Source of the DNA: Thermomonospora echinospora
Lineage (GTDB): Bacteria; Actinomycetota; Actinomycetes; Streptosporangiales; Streptosporangiaceae
Length of the DNA stretch: 64,000 nucleotides
NCBI RefSeq assembly: GCF_900108175.1
Contig: NZ_FNVO01000002.1
Location: 676,377-740,376, forward strand
Direction: 5' to 3'
The notes under the pieces: generated by a model
Seen by the model: only the letters and a program-made list of their open reading frames with translations
What the model was told of the DNA's origin: nothing
Database searches by the model: none
Made by a program: the position numbers and the translations under genes
Part shown: in pieces, positions 54,975-63,651 of the stretch
How the letters are laid out: every line of letters begins with the position of its first letter
Position numbering within the stretch: the stretch's first letter is position 1

Positions 54975-57900
54975 GTGTCCCCGCTGCTCAGCGTCGTTGT
55001 GCCGTTTTACAACGCCGAACCGTTTCTGCACGCATGCCTTGAGTCACTAGAGCGCCAGAGCCTGCGCGACCTTGAGGTGCTCATGGTCGACGACGGCTCC
55101 GCCGACGGCGGCGCCGCCGTCGCCAAGGAGTTCGCCGAGCGGGATCCGCGGTTCCGGCTGCTCCAGCAGGAGAACCAGGGAGTGGGGACGGCCCGCGACC
55201 TGGGCGTCGGCCATGCCACGGGTAAGTACCTGGCCTTCGCCGACGGCGACGACGTGGTGCCGCGGCACGCCTACAAGCGGCTGGTCGGCTCGCTGGAGAG
55301 CACCGGCTCGGACCTGGCGTGCGGCAACGTGCACCGGCTGAACGGCACCGAGACCGCGCAGTCCGAGACGCACCGGGGCCTGTTCGGCAAGGCGGCCGAG
55401 GGCCTGAAGGTGGCCCAGCGTCCCGAGCTGCTGCGCGACCGGGCCTGCGGGAACAAGGTCTACCGCCGCGAGTTCTGGGACCGGCACCGGCTGCGGTTCC
55501 CGTCCGGCCCGCACGAGAGCGCCCCGGTCACCGTCAAGGCCTACGCGCTGGCCTCGTCGATCGACCTGCTCAAGGACACCGTCTACCTGTGGCGCGGCAC
55601 CGACGCGGTTATCGGCGAGCACATCGACGGCCCGGCCCTGGCCGAGCGGCTGCGGGCCGCCCGCGACGTGCGCGGCGAGCTGGCCGGCTACGCGCCGCAG
55701 CTGCTCGCGGCCTACGACGCCGAGGTGCTGGTCGGCATCGAGCTGCAGGCACTGCTGACGGCCCTGCCGCGGGTCGCGGACACCCACCAGGAGATGCTGA
55801 CCGCGCTCGGCGCCGAGCTGGCCGAGCCCCTCGCCGCGCAGACCCTGCGGGCGACCGCGGCCATCACCCGGCTGCAACTGCACCTGCTGGGCCGCCGCAA
55901 GCTCCCCGAGCTGCTGGAGGTGCTGCGGTTCGTCACCGTCGGCGGGCTGAAGGAGACCCCCGTGGTCCGCCGGGGCCGCAAGCGCACCTGGTACGCCGCC
56001 TACCCCTACTTCGAGGACCCCGGGCAGCAGATCCCCCTCGATGTCTACGACGTCACCGACGAACTGCTGCCGGTCGCCCGGCTCGACCGGGCCACCTGGG
56101 TCGACGGCCGGCTGCGCGTCGAGGGGCACGCCTACATCCCGCGGCTGGAGGCGGCCACCCCCGACGAGGCGCGCATCCGGCTCTGGCTGCGCGGCCCGCA
56201 CCGGCTGATGCGGATCCCGCTGTCGGTGCAGCGGCGGGTGCACCGCCCCGACGTGACCGCGGCCAGCGGCCAGTCCGTCGTCTCCCACGACGGGGCCGGG
56301 TTCGTCGCCGAGATCGACCCCTCCTCGTTCAAGGTGCTCGGCAAGTGGCGGACCGGCGACTGGAAGCTGGGCGTGGAGGTCGCCTGCCAGGGGCTGCGCC
56401 GCCGCCGGACCCTGGGCGCGCCGACCGCGGCCAACCGGCGGTGGCCCCAGGACATGGAGGTCGCCCCGGGCGTGCACGTGCAGGTCCTGGAGGTGGGACG
56501 CAGCACGGCGATGCGGGTCAGGCAGGTCACCGCGCAGCTCACCGGCCACCGCGTGGACGACGACGCGCTCGAACTGCGGGGCTGGACGACGGCCGCCGCC
56601 CCGAAAGAGCTGGTCGCCACCGCTGAGCAGAGCGGGCGCCGGATCCGGGCCAAGGTCGCGCTGGAGCCCGGGTCGGACGGCCGCTCCGCCTTCCGCGCCC
56701 GGCTGCCGCTGGCCGAGCTCCTGGCCGACCTGGACAAGGGCGGCTGGGACATCTCCCTCGGCGACGAGCACAAGGTGCTGTTCGGCGAGGACCCGGCGGA
56801 GGCCCGGTACCTGGTCCGGGATGGGGAGACCCCACTGGAGCTGGCCCTGCTGCGCAGCCGCTTCGGCAACCTGCGCGCCATGCTGCGGACGCCGACCCCG
56901 GTGGTCACCCGGATCGGCTGGTCCGGCGACGAGCTGACCGTGTCGGGCACCTATGCCGGCTCCGACCGGCCCGACCGGCTGCTGCTGCACCACCAGCGCT
57001 TCTCCGACACCCACCCGCTGCCGCTCACCTGGGACGGTGACCGCTTCACCGCCTCGTTCCGGCCCACCCGGATGCCCTCGCTCGGCCTGGAGCGCCCGCT
57101 CGGCAAGGGCCGCTGGGACCTGCTGGCGCCGTCCGTGGACGGCGACCGGCCGGTGCTGGTGGAACGGGCTAAGTTGCGCACCCTGCCCGACCCGCACCTG
57201 GTCGGGGTGCACGAGATCAACGTGCTCACCTACGCCACCGACGCGCTGCGCCTGCAGGTCCGGGTCCCGCTGGGCGAGGATGCCCAGGGCCCGTACGCCC
57301 AGGCGCGGCTGCGCAACGACTTCTACCCGCGCCAGCGGCGGGAGCCGGTGCGGGAGCTGGCGGTGTTCGACGCCTACCGGGCCCGGCAGTACTCGTGCAA
57401 CCCGCGCGGCATCTTCGAAGAACTGCGCCGCCGCGACACCGGCATCGAGTGCGTATGGGTCAGCCGGGACGGCCAGTTCACGCCGCCCGAGGGCGCCCGC
57501 ACCGTGCTGACCGACAGCCGTGAGCACTACGAGGCGATGGCCCGCGCCCGGTTCGTCTTCGCCAACTGGTCGCTGCGCCCCTGGTACGAGAAGCGCCCCG
57601 GGCAAACGTACGTGCAGTGCTGGCACGGGACGCCGCTGAAGAAGCTCGGCTACGACGTGCACGACATGCCGTACAAGCGCAACCAGGGCCTGATCTGGAT
57701 GGAGCACGACGTCCCCCAGTGGGACTTGCTGCTGTCGCAGAACGCCTTCTCGGTGCCGCTGTTCCGCCGCGCGTTCCGCTACGAGGGCGAGGTGTTCGAG
57801 AGCGGCTATCCCCGTAACGACCTGCTGCGCCGCCCCGGCCAGGAGGAGCTCGCCGCGCGGGTGCGCCGCCGGCTGGGCATCCCGGAGGGCAAGCGGGTCA

Positions 57901-58427
57901 TCATGTACGCGCCCACCTGGCGCGACGACCTGAACGTGGACCTGGGCGCCCACGCGTTCCAGCTCAAGCTGGACATGGCCGCGGCGGAGGCGGCGCTCGG
58001 CGAGGACCACGTGCTGCTGCTGCGCACCCACTACCTGGTGACCGACCGGCCCAAGTCCAAGACCGGCGGTTTCGTGGTGGACGTGGCCAACTATCCCGAC
58101 ATCGCCGAGCTGTACCTGATCACCGACGTGCTGGTGACCGACTACTCCTCGGCCATGTTCGACTTCGCGGTCACCGGCCGGCCGATGGTCTTCTTCACCT
58201 ATGACCTGGAGCGCTACCGCGACCACGTCCGGGGCTTCTACTTCGACTTCGAGGCCGAGGCCCCCGGTCCCCTGCTGCGCACGTCCGACGAGGTCATCGA
58301 CGCGCTGCGGGACCTGGACCGGCTCCCGGCCACCTACGCCGACGCGTACGCGGCGTTCGCGGCGCGGTACTGCCCGCACGACGACGGCCATGCCGCGGCG
58401 CGGGTGCTCGACCGCCTGCTGGGTTGA
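54975..58427 (+). CDS. GT2 - CDP-glycerol glycerophosphotransferase fusion
   Basis: A 1150-residue bifunctional wall-polymer enzyme. The N-terminal GT2 domain (about 1-230) has LLSVVVPFYNAEPFLHACLE, MVDDGSADGG and FADGDDVVP. A beta-rich middle (about 390-780) resembles sugar-binding modules. The C-terminal TagF-type domain (about 790-1150) shows QCWHGTPLKKLG, SGYPRNDLL, YAPTWRDD, and VTDYSSAMFDFAVTGRPMVFF. The TagF domain polymerises glycerol- or polyol-phosphate from CDP-activated donors. The GTG at 54975 follows GGGAGG. It sits next to an O-acetylase and a CDP-alcohol phosphatidyltransferase. Confidence 0.92.
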   Translation: MSPLLSVVVPFYNAEPFLHACLESLERQSLRDLEVLMVDDGSADGGAAVAKEFAERDPRFRLLQQENQGVGTARDLGVGHATGKYLAFADGDDVVPRHAYKRLVGSLESTGSDLACGNVHRLNGTETAQSETHRGLFGKAAEGLKVAQRPELLRDRACGNKVYRREFWDRHRLRFPSGPHESAPVTVKAYALASSIDLLKDTVYLWRGTDAVIGEHIDGPALAERLRAARDVRGELAGYAPQLLAAYDAEVLVGIELQALLTALPRVADTHQEMLTALGAELAEPLAAQTLRATAAITRLQLHLLGRRKLPELLEVLRFVTVGGLKETPVVRRGRKRTWYAAYPYFEDPGQQIPLDVYDVTDELLPVARLDRATWVDGRLRVEGHAYIPRLEAATPDEARIRLWLRGPHRLMRIPLSVQRRVHRPDVTAASGQSVVSHDGAGFVAEIDPSSFKVLGKWRTGDWKLGVEVACQGLRRRRTLGAPTAANRRWPQDMEVAPGVHVQVLEVGRSTAMRVRQVTAQLTGHRVDDDALELRGWTTAAAPKELVATAEQSGRRIRAKVALEPGSDGRSAFRARLPLAELLADLDKGGWDISLGDEHKVLFGEDPAEARYLVRDGETPLELALLRSRFGNLRAMLRTPTPVVTRIGWSGDELTVSGTYAGSDRPDRLLLHHQRFSDTHPLPLTWDGDRFTASFRPTRMPSLGLERPLGKGRWDLLAPSVDGDRPVLVERAKLRTLPDPHLVGVHEINVLTYATDALRLQVRVPLGEDAQGPYAQARLRNDFYPRQRREPVRELAVFDAYRARQYSCNPRGIFEELRRRDTGIECVWVSRDGQFTPPEGARTVLTDSREHYEAMARARFVFANWSLRPWYEKRPGQTYVQCWHGTPLKKLGYDVHDMPYKRNQGLIWMEHDVPQWDLLLSQNAFSVPLFRRAFRYEGEVFESGYPRNDLLRRPGQEELAARVRRRLGIPEGKRVIMYAPTWRDDLNVDLGAHAFQLKLDMAAAEAALGEDHVLLLRTHYLVTDRPKSKTGGFVVDVANYPDIAELYLITDVLVTDYSSAMFDFAVTGRPMVFFTYDLERYRDHVRGFYFDFEAEAPGPLLRTSDEVIDALRDLDRLPATYADAYAAFAARYCPHDDGHAAARVLDRLLG

Positions 58428-58615
58428 ACGGGTGATTGCGAACCAACCAACTTTTCCAGACCGAAAAGCGTCATACGGGTAGCCTGGTGTCTTCCGGCCC
58501 CGAGCCAGCCGCCCACGGCCCGGTACACCGGTCGTTCCCCCCCAGAGCCCGAGGCCTGCGCGCCGTTTTCCCCGACGGCGGCCTCCGGGACCCCCCTATG
58601 AAAGGAATGTGCTCG

Positions 58616-59596
58616 ATGGCATTCACGCTCGAGGACGTTCGTTCGAGGACGTACAAGGCGCGTGACGCATGGTGGACGGTGCTGCTCGTCGACCCGCTGG
58701 CCTCCCGGCTGGTGAAGTTCACCGCGAACCGGACCGGGGTGACGCCCAACCAGCTCACCACCGGGGCGTTGTTCCTGGGACTGGGCGCGGCGGCCTGCTT
58801 CGCCACCGCCGAGACCACCTGGCTGCTGGTCGGCGCACTGCTGTACCACTTCTCGTTCGTGCTCGACTGCATGGACGGCAAGGTCGCCCGGCTGAAGGGC
58901 ACCGGCTCGGTGTTCGGCGCCTGGCTGGACTACATCTTCGACCGGGTGCGGGTGCTGGCCTGCGCGATCGCGCTGATGGGCGGCCAGTACGCGGCCACCG
59001 GCAACGTCGCCTTCGTGTGGACCGCCCTGGCCGTGGTCTTCCTGGACATGCTGCGCTACCTGGACGCGCTGGAGATCTACAAGGTCCGTTCGCAGATGCG
59101 CTCGCGGCTGGTCAAGACGCAGCAGCGGGTCGCGGAGTTGGAACTGGCCACCCGCACGGTGCCCGACGAGGTCGACTCCATGCTGGAGAGCGCCACCGGC
59201 AAGGTGGTCGAGGAGTCGGTCCAGCCGCACGTGCTGATGCAGCAGGGCTTCAACCAGCGGTTCCCCTGGTACGCCCGGGTGCGCAACGGGCTGATGCGCG
59301 GCCGGATCCGCCCGCACCTGATCAGCGGCATCGAGTTCCAGATGGCGGTGTTCATCGTGGCCCCACTGCTGGCCGTGCTGACCTCGCACGCCATCATCTG
59401 GACCACCGCGCTGGCCGGGGCGGGCCTGCTGTTCTTCGAGCTGGTGATCATCTACAAGTTCTACCTGTCCAGCCGGGACTTCGCGCGGATCTCCACTGAG
59501 CTGGAGGCCAAGATCACCGAGTACGAGGCGCTGCTGCCCCCCGAGCCCGAGCAGGCCGAACAGCCCATCCGACCCGCCGTGGGCCACACCGCCTGA
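58616..59596 (+). CDS. CDP-alcohol phosphatidyltransferase family membrane protein
   Basis: A 326-residue integral membrane enzyme. The complete family signature D-x2-D-G-x2-A-R-x8-G-x3-D-x3-D is present, beginning DCMDGKVAR and ending WLDYIFD. About six helices are visible, with a long cytoplasmic insertion (about 150-225) that is unusual for the simplest members. It condenses a CDP-activated moiety with an alcohol; given the neighbours the product is probably a glycopolymer precursor or linker, not a bulk phospholipid. AAAGGA with 9-nt spacing selects the ATG at 58616. Confidence 0.88.
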   Translation: MAFTLEDVRSRTYKARDAWWTVLLVDPLASRLVKFTANRTGVTPNQLTTGALFLGLGAAACFATAETTWLLVGALLYHFSFVLDCMDGKVARLKGTGSVFGAWLDYIFDRVRVLACAIALMGGQYAATGNVAFVWTALAVVFLDMLRYLDALEIYKVRSQMRSRLVKTQQRVAELELATRTVPDEVDSMLESATGKVVEESVQPHVLMQQGFNQRFPWYARVRNGLMRGRIRPHLISGIEFQMAVFIVAPLLAVLTSHAIIWTTALAGAGLLFFELVIIYKFYLSSRDFARISTELEAKITEYEALLPPEPEQAEQPIRPAVGHTA

Positions 59597-59665
59597 CCTT
59601 TCAGATCCCATGGCCGGGCCACGGTGGGGCACCACCGGCCCGGCCACCAGCCTTGGTCTTCACCG

Positions 59666-59704
59666 CCGGCCGCAGGTTCCGCCACTTCGGCGGCCTGCGG
59701 CCGG
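59666..59704. terminator. Hairpin terminator between convergent genes
   Basis: CCGGCCGCAGG (59666-59676) and CCTGCGGCCGG (59694-59704) form an 11-bp perfect stem, extended inward by CCGCC/GGCGG around loop ACTTC after a 2-nt bulge. It lies 70 nt after the phosphatidyltransferase stop and probably terminates it. Confidence 0.75.
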
Positions 59705-59890
59705 TCGTCGTTTTGGCTTCCTCCCCCGCCTCAAGGCCGGGGATTCCAGCGGTCGCCCGCTGGGTTTCCTGCTTCACCGCCGGTCGCCCCGTCCGGGAGG
59801 ACTCCCTTTGGGGTCTTACACCGTCTCCATAGGCGTTTCGCCTCTTCGCCAGCACGGCGGCGAGAAGGCCGGTCGGTCTCCGCCGCGTTC
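59690..59890 (-). pseudogene. Relic of IS200/IS605 TnpB C-terminus with right-end hairpin
   Basis: On the minus strand a short frame reads AYGDGVRPQRESS…AVKQETQRATAGIPGLEAGEEA. This is the low-complexity tail typical of actinobacterial TnpB proteins. It runs into GGAATCCCCGGCCTTGAGGC followed by a G-rich arm and AGGAAGCC (59715-59748), which is the characteristic IS605-type right end and 3' end of the omega (guide) RNA scaffold. No RuvC or zinc-finger part of TnpB, no left end and no tnpA are present. It is a decayed insertion squeezed between two convergent genes. Confidence 0.65.
59722..59743 (-). mobile_element. IS605-type right-end hairpin
   Basis: Stem arms at 59722-59730 and 59735-59743 around loop TCAA (plus-strand reading), with one C-C mismatch. 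On the minus strand this sits within GGAATCCCC…GGGGAGGAAGCC, the usual right-end structure recognised by TnpA and forming the 3' end of the TnpB guide RNA. Confidence 0.6.
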
Positions 59891-59952
59891 ACCGGCCACG
59901 GCCAGGCCTCACTTGCATCAGGTTGCGACCCACAACCCACCGCGTCCGCTGG

Positions 59953-61647
59953 CTACGGCTCGGCGCGCGTCGTGTCCGCGGGCTCAGGTACCGCCGCGTC
60001 CGCGAGCCGCGGCCCGGACTCGACCGCGGTCACGGGCTCCGACTCGGCACGCACCGCGTCCGTGGGTTCCTGTGCCATCGCCTCGACGGGCTCGACATCC
60101 GCAGGCTCGACGTCAGCGGGCTCGACGTTTGCGGGCTCGACGTCAGCGGACGCGGCGTTCGCGGGCTCGACGTCAGCGGGTTCGGGGGGCGTCCGGCGTG
60201 ACTCTGGGATCAGCGCGAAAGCGACGGACAGGAGCGCGAACGGGATGGCCGGCAGCACGTAGCGGTAGTCGAAGTCCGCGGTCGCGGCGGGCACCACCAG
60301 CAGGGCCAGGGACACCGACCAGGGCAGCAACACCCGCCCGCCGAGGCGCCGGATCCGGACCAGCATGCCGACGAGCCCCACCAGCAGGAACGCGCCGAGG
60401 AAGGGGCCGCGCACGTACGCCCAGGACTGGTAGTCGCGGATCCACTTGCCATAGGGCTCCACGACCCGCGCCCGCGCCGTGTCACCGCCGTAGGCGTACC
60501 CGTAGGCGGCGTCCCGTTCGCTGAGGATCGCCCCTTCCCGGAAGTGGTACTTGCCCTCCGTCCAGGGCGTCGGGTAGGCCTCACGTTCCCACTCGAAGGC
60601 CCGCAGGGTGTCCCGGAGGACGACCGCGGCGTAGTCGCCGGGCTGCTTCTTGATGGCCGCCCAGGCGAACTCCCCGGCCAGTTCGTTGGCCTTCGGGTCG
60701 CGGATGCCGCCGGGCAGCTTGTCGAACCCGGAGCCGGGCTCCCACATCGCCGCGAAGGCCGGCGCGATCCGCGGGTTGCGCGGCACGCCCTCACGGCACA
60801 GGATCGCCACCTCCGGCCGGGGCTTGATCACCGAGCAGTCGGCGAAGTCCACGGTGCGCCCGTACAGCCAGATCTGGTCGGAGTTGCTGAGCGCGAACCT
60901 GCCGTGCACCGAGTCGTACCAGGACATGTAGCCCAGCATCGGGATCGCGCAGGCGACCAGCGCCGCCGCGATCGCCCGCCACCCGGCGCGGCGGACCAGC
61001 ATGCACACCACCAGCACCAGCAGCAGCGGCAGTCCGACCGAGCGGGTCAGCGCGGCGCACGCCATCAGCAGCCCGGCCAGGGCGCCGGCCCACCATGGGG
61101 GCCGCGCCCGCCACACCGCCACCGTCACCGCCGCCGTCAGCAGGAAGGTGAACAGCAGGTCCGACATCAGCAGGTGTTCGAGCTGGATCTGGAAGGCGTC
61201 CAGCAGCACCGGCGCGCTGAACGGGACCGCCACCAGGCCGGGCAGCCACCGCTGGCGCGGCCAGGCGGCCCGCGCCGCCCGCCACACCAGCGCGTAGACC
61301 AGCATCCCGATCGCCACGCCCAGCGCGTGCTGTACGCCGACGACCCACAGCAGGCTGTGCCGGGGCTGCAGCATCCACAGGAACAGCGAGTAGCCGCTGG
61401 GCCGCAGGTCGGACGGCTCGAACCGCAGCGTCGACTCCAGATAGGTGTGCGAGTCGCCGAACCACAGCGCCGTCGGGTAACCCAGCACGGCGATCCACCG
61501 CAACGCCACCGCCACGGCCAGGACCAGCGCGAACAGGCCGTGCGCCACGACGAGCCGGCCCAGTCCCGCCACGGCCGAACGGATCGCCCGGCCGGCCGCC
61601 CGCAAGGCCGGTCCGCCCGGCCGCGCAGTGTCCACCACGTTCCCCAC
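59953..61647 (-). CDS. GT-C-like polytopic glycosyltransferase with repeat tail
   Basis: A 564-residue membrane protein. About ten helices occupy residues 25-440; the first extracytoplasmic loop has GYPTALWFGDSHTYLESTL, where the Asp fits the GT-C catalytic position. The C-terminal ~85 residues are cytoplasmic and made of PADVEPANVEP-type repeats encoded by 15-bp units near 60082-60185. GGAAAGG with 6-nt spacing selects the GTG at 61647. It probably uses a polyprenyl-phosphate sugar from the GT2 enzyme at 48 kb. Related actinobacterial proteins are uncharacterised. Confidence 0.8.
   Translation of the reverse strand: MGNVVDTARPGGPALRAAGRAIRSAVAGLGRLVVAHGLFALVLAVAVALRWIAVLGYPTALWFGDSHTYLESTLRFEPSDLRPSGYSLFLWMLQPRHSLLWVVGVQHALGVAIGMLVYALVWRAARAAWPRQRWLPGLVAVPFSAPVLLDAFQIQLEHLLMSDLLFTFLLTAAVTVAVWRARPPWWAGALAGLLMACAALTRSVGLPLLLVLVVCMLVRRAGWRAIAAALVACAIPMLGYMSWYDSVHGRFALSNSDQIWLYGRTVDFADCSVIKPRPEVAILCREGVPRNPRIAPAFAAMWEPGSGFDKLPGGIRDPKANELAGEFAWAAIKKQPGDYAAVVLRDTLRAFEWEREAYPTPWTEGKYHFREGAILSERDAAYGYAYGGDTARARVVEPYGKWIRDYQSWAYVRGPFLGAFLLVGLVGMLVRIRRLGGRVLLPWSVSLALLVVPAATADFDYRYVLPAIPFALLSVAFALIPESRRTPPEPADVEPANAASADVEPANVEPADVEPADVEPVEAMAQEPTDAVRAESEPVTAVESGPRLADAAVPEPADTTRAEP
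60082..60185. repeat. 15-bp repeats encoding Pro-Ala-Asp-Val-Glu tail
   Basis: About six imperfect units of GGCTCGACGTCAGCG lie in frame on the minus strand, giving a P-A-(D/N)-V-E pentapeptide repeat at the C-terminus of the GT-C-like protein. Confidence 0.75.
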
Positions 61648-61998
61648 GTCGGCCCTTTCCAGCCCACAGCATGACTCGTCGCGCAGTCCGGAACGGTGCC
61701 CGGCCGCCGACCGGCCCCTCAGCTGACGGGTGGGGAGCGCGGCCGGTGTACAGGGGCGGGCCCGTGTCCGCGGGCACGCCGGGACGGCCGCGCGGGCACC
61801 GCCCGCGCCGGAGCCGCGGTCGCCCACCTCAGGATGTAGATCATCTCGGCAGACGCCCGCCCGGCGCAAACACCGCCGCGCCCCCGGCCCGCACCGATGA
61901 CGCGGGACGTTCAGCTTCCGGTCAGGCTGCCGGCGGACGGAGTTCAGCCAGCCGCGCTTGCATCGTCGGATCGTCCGGCGTCCCCATGGAGATGAGCC
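61648..61998. other. Divergent promoter region
   Basis: This 351-nt gap lies between the GT-C-like gene and the cupin isomerase gene. It has GC-rich inverted repeats (for example around 61770-61805) and an AT-rich patch near 61850-61862 that may hold a promoter. No gene or RNA is recognised. Confidence 0.4.
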
Positions 61999-62397
61999 TT
62001 GTCCCCCCTGTCGTCCACCCCGTCGTCCACCTCGACCGGCCCCGCCGCCCGGGAGCGGGAGATCCTGACCGAGCAGCGGCCCTGGGGCGGCTTCGAACGG
62101 TTCACCTGGAACGAGCCGTCCACGGTCAAGATCATCCATGTGGCGCCCGGGCAGCGGCTCAGCCTGCAGCGGCACCGGCACCGCGACGAGCTGTGGGTGG
62201 CGCTCGACCCCGGCGCGGTCTTCGAGGTGGCCGGCCGCCGGATCGAGCCCGAGGTGGGCCAGCGGGTGCTGGTCCGGGCCGGGGACACGCACCGGCTCGG
62301 CAGCGCGGGCCCGGCGGTGCGGGTGCTGGAGATCGCGTTCGGCGACTTCGACGAGGACGACATCGAGCGCCTCGAAGACGCCTACGGACGCGCCTGA
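61999..62397 (+). CDS. Cupin mannose-6-phosphate isomerase type II domain protein
   Basis: A 132-residue single cupin of the mannose-6-P isomerase type II family, as found at the C-terminus of bifunctional ManC. Key segments are EQRPWGGFERFTWNE, the metal site LQRHRHRDELW with Glu, and VRAGDTHRLGS with His. It is a free-standing domain without the pyrophosphorylase half. TTG start supported by GGAG 7 nt upstream. It may isomerise fructose-6-P/mannose-6-P or a related sugar for the glycopolymer. The O-acetylase gene follows 18 nt after. Confidence 0.85.
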   Translation: MSPLSSTPSSTSTGPAAREREILTEQRPWGGFERFTWNEPSTVKIIHVAPGQRLSLQRHRHRDELWVALDPGAVFEVAGRRIEPEVGQRVLVRAGDTHRLGSAGPAVRVLEIAFGDFDEDDIERLEDAYGRA

Positions 62398-62415
62398 CCC
62401 GCCCCCGGTCCTGCG

Positions 62416-63540
62416 ATGGCCATCGCAACCGAGCACGCAACCGAGCACGCGGCCGAGTCCACGGCCGAGCCCGCCCGCGCCCCGGCGAAGACGGCCGCCC
62501 GGCCCGCCCGGGACCCGTTCTTCGACAACGCCAAGTTCCTGGCGATCGTCCTGGTGGTGGTGTTCCACGCCGTCGAGGGGCTGCGCGACGTGCCCGCCGT
62601 CCGGGCGGCCTACGTGTTCGTCTACATGTTCCACATGCCGGTGTTCATCGTGCTCACCGGCTACCTGTCCCAACGGTTCACGTTCTCGCCGGGACGCACC
62701 CGCAAGCTGGTCACCACCCTGGTGGTGCCGTACGTGATCTTCGAGATCGGCTACTCGGTCTACTTCTGGTCGCGGTCGGGCGGCAAGCCGCTGGACATCA
62801 GCCTGCTGCGGTCGTCCTATCTGATGTGGTTCCTCATGGCGCTGTTCCTGTGGCGCCTGTCAACCCCGCTGTGGCAGCAGATCCGCTGGCCGCTGGGCTT
62901 CGCCGTGGGCATCTCGCTGCTGTCGTTCATGACGGAGCTGCCGCCGGAGCTGACCCTGCAGCGGACGCTGGGGCTGCTGCCCTTCTACGTGCTGGGCCTG
63001 ATGTTGCGGCCGGAGCACTTCGCACCGCTGAAGCGGCCCCGCGCGCGGGTGCTGGGCGCGGTCACGCTGCTGGTCGCGTTCGCGGGAGCGGCCACGGTCG
63101 GGCGAGACCTGCCGCACAAGTGGGTCTACTGGAACCACGGTCATGAGGCGCTCGGCCTGGACAACGTGTCCGGCACGCTGATGCGGGCGGCGATGCTGGT
63201 GGCCGCGATGGTGCTGGTGGCGGCCTTCCTGGCCGTGGTGCCCGCCCGGCGCACCTGGTTCACCGCGCTCGGCTCGGCGACCCTGTACGCCTATCTGCTG
63301 CACGGCTTCGGCGTGCAGGGGCTCAAGGCCCTGGGCGTGTACGACGTCGAGTGGCTGCACACCGTGCCCGGCGCGGTCGTGCTCGCGGCCGGGGCGGCCG
63401 TCGCCGGCACGTTGCTGTGCAGCGGGCCCGTCGTCCGGGCGACCCGTTGGCTGGTCGAGCCGCGCATTCCCTGGATCTTTCCGCCGCCTTCGGCGGGGCA
63501 CGGGCCTGCGATGCGGCCGCGGGCGGGAACCGAACATTAG
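62416..63540 (+). CDS. Acyltransferase family 3, fucose-4-O-acetylase-like (copy 2)
   Basis: A 374-residue paralog of the 53687-54811 protein, with the same length and order of helices. Shared blocks are RDPFFDNAKFLAI, YMFHMPVFIVLTGYLS, WFLMALFLWRLSTP, and HRT/QRTLGLLPFYVLGLMLRPEHF. The first-helix His is present (VVFHAVEGLRD). The variable N-terminus is A/E/T-rich. It probably modifies another sugar or position of the same polymer. It is in an apparent operon with the cupin isomerase and precedes the cytidylyltransferase gene. Confidence 0.9.
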   Translation: MAIATEHATEHAAESTAEPARAPAKTAARPARDPFFDNAKFLAIVLVVVFHAVEGLRDVPAVRAAYVFVYMFHMPVFIVLTGYLSQRFTFSPGRTRKLVTTLVVPYVIFEIGYSVYFWSRSGGKPLDISLLRSSYLMWFLMALFLWRLSTPLWQQIRWPLGFAVGISLLSFMTELPPELTLQRTLGLLPFYVLGLMLRPEHFAPLKRPRARVLGAVTLLVAFAGAATVGRDLPHKWVYWNHGHEALGLDNVSGTLMRAAMLVAAMVLVAAFLAVVPARRTWFTALGSATLYAYLLHGFGVQGLKALGVYDVEWLHTVPGAVVLAAGAAVAGTLLCSGPVVRATRWLVEPRIPWIFPPPSAGHGPAMRPRAGTEH

Positions 63541-63651
63541 AGCTTCGGACAGCCTCCGTTAACTCTCGGGTCACTGCCACGGACATATCGGTCCCTACCG
63601 TCGGTTTCCTCTGCGGTTTATCCCCCCTTCGAATTCCAGGTCAGGAGGCAC

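Noticed and set aside
55047..58391. Minus-strand open frame of about 1100 codons antisense to the TagF fusion
   Set aside because: Val/Gln/Arg-rich shadow frame; the plus strand carries GT2 and TagF motifs throughout.
59601..59855. An 84-codon intact gene on the minus strand
   Set aside because: The reading runs from a TnpB-like tail through the right-end hairpin and a terminator; better explained as a relic.
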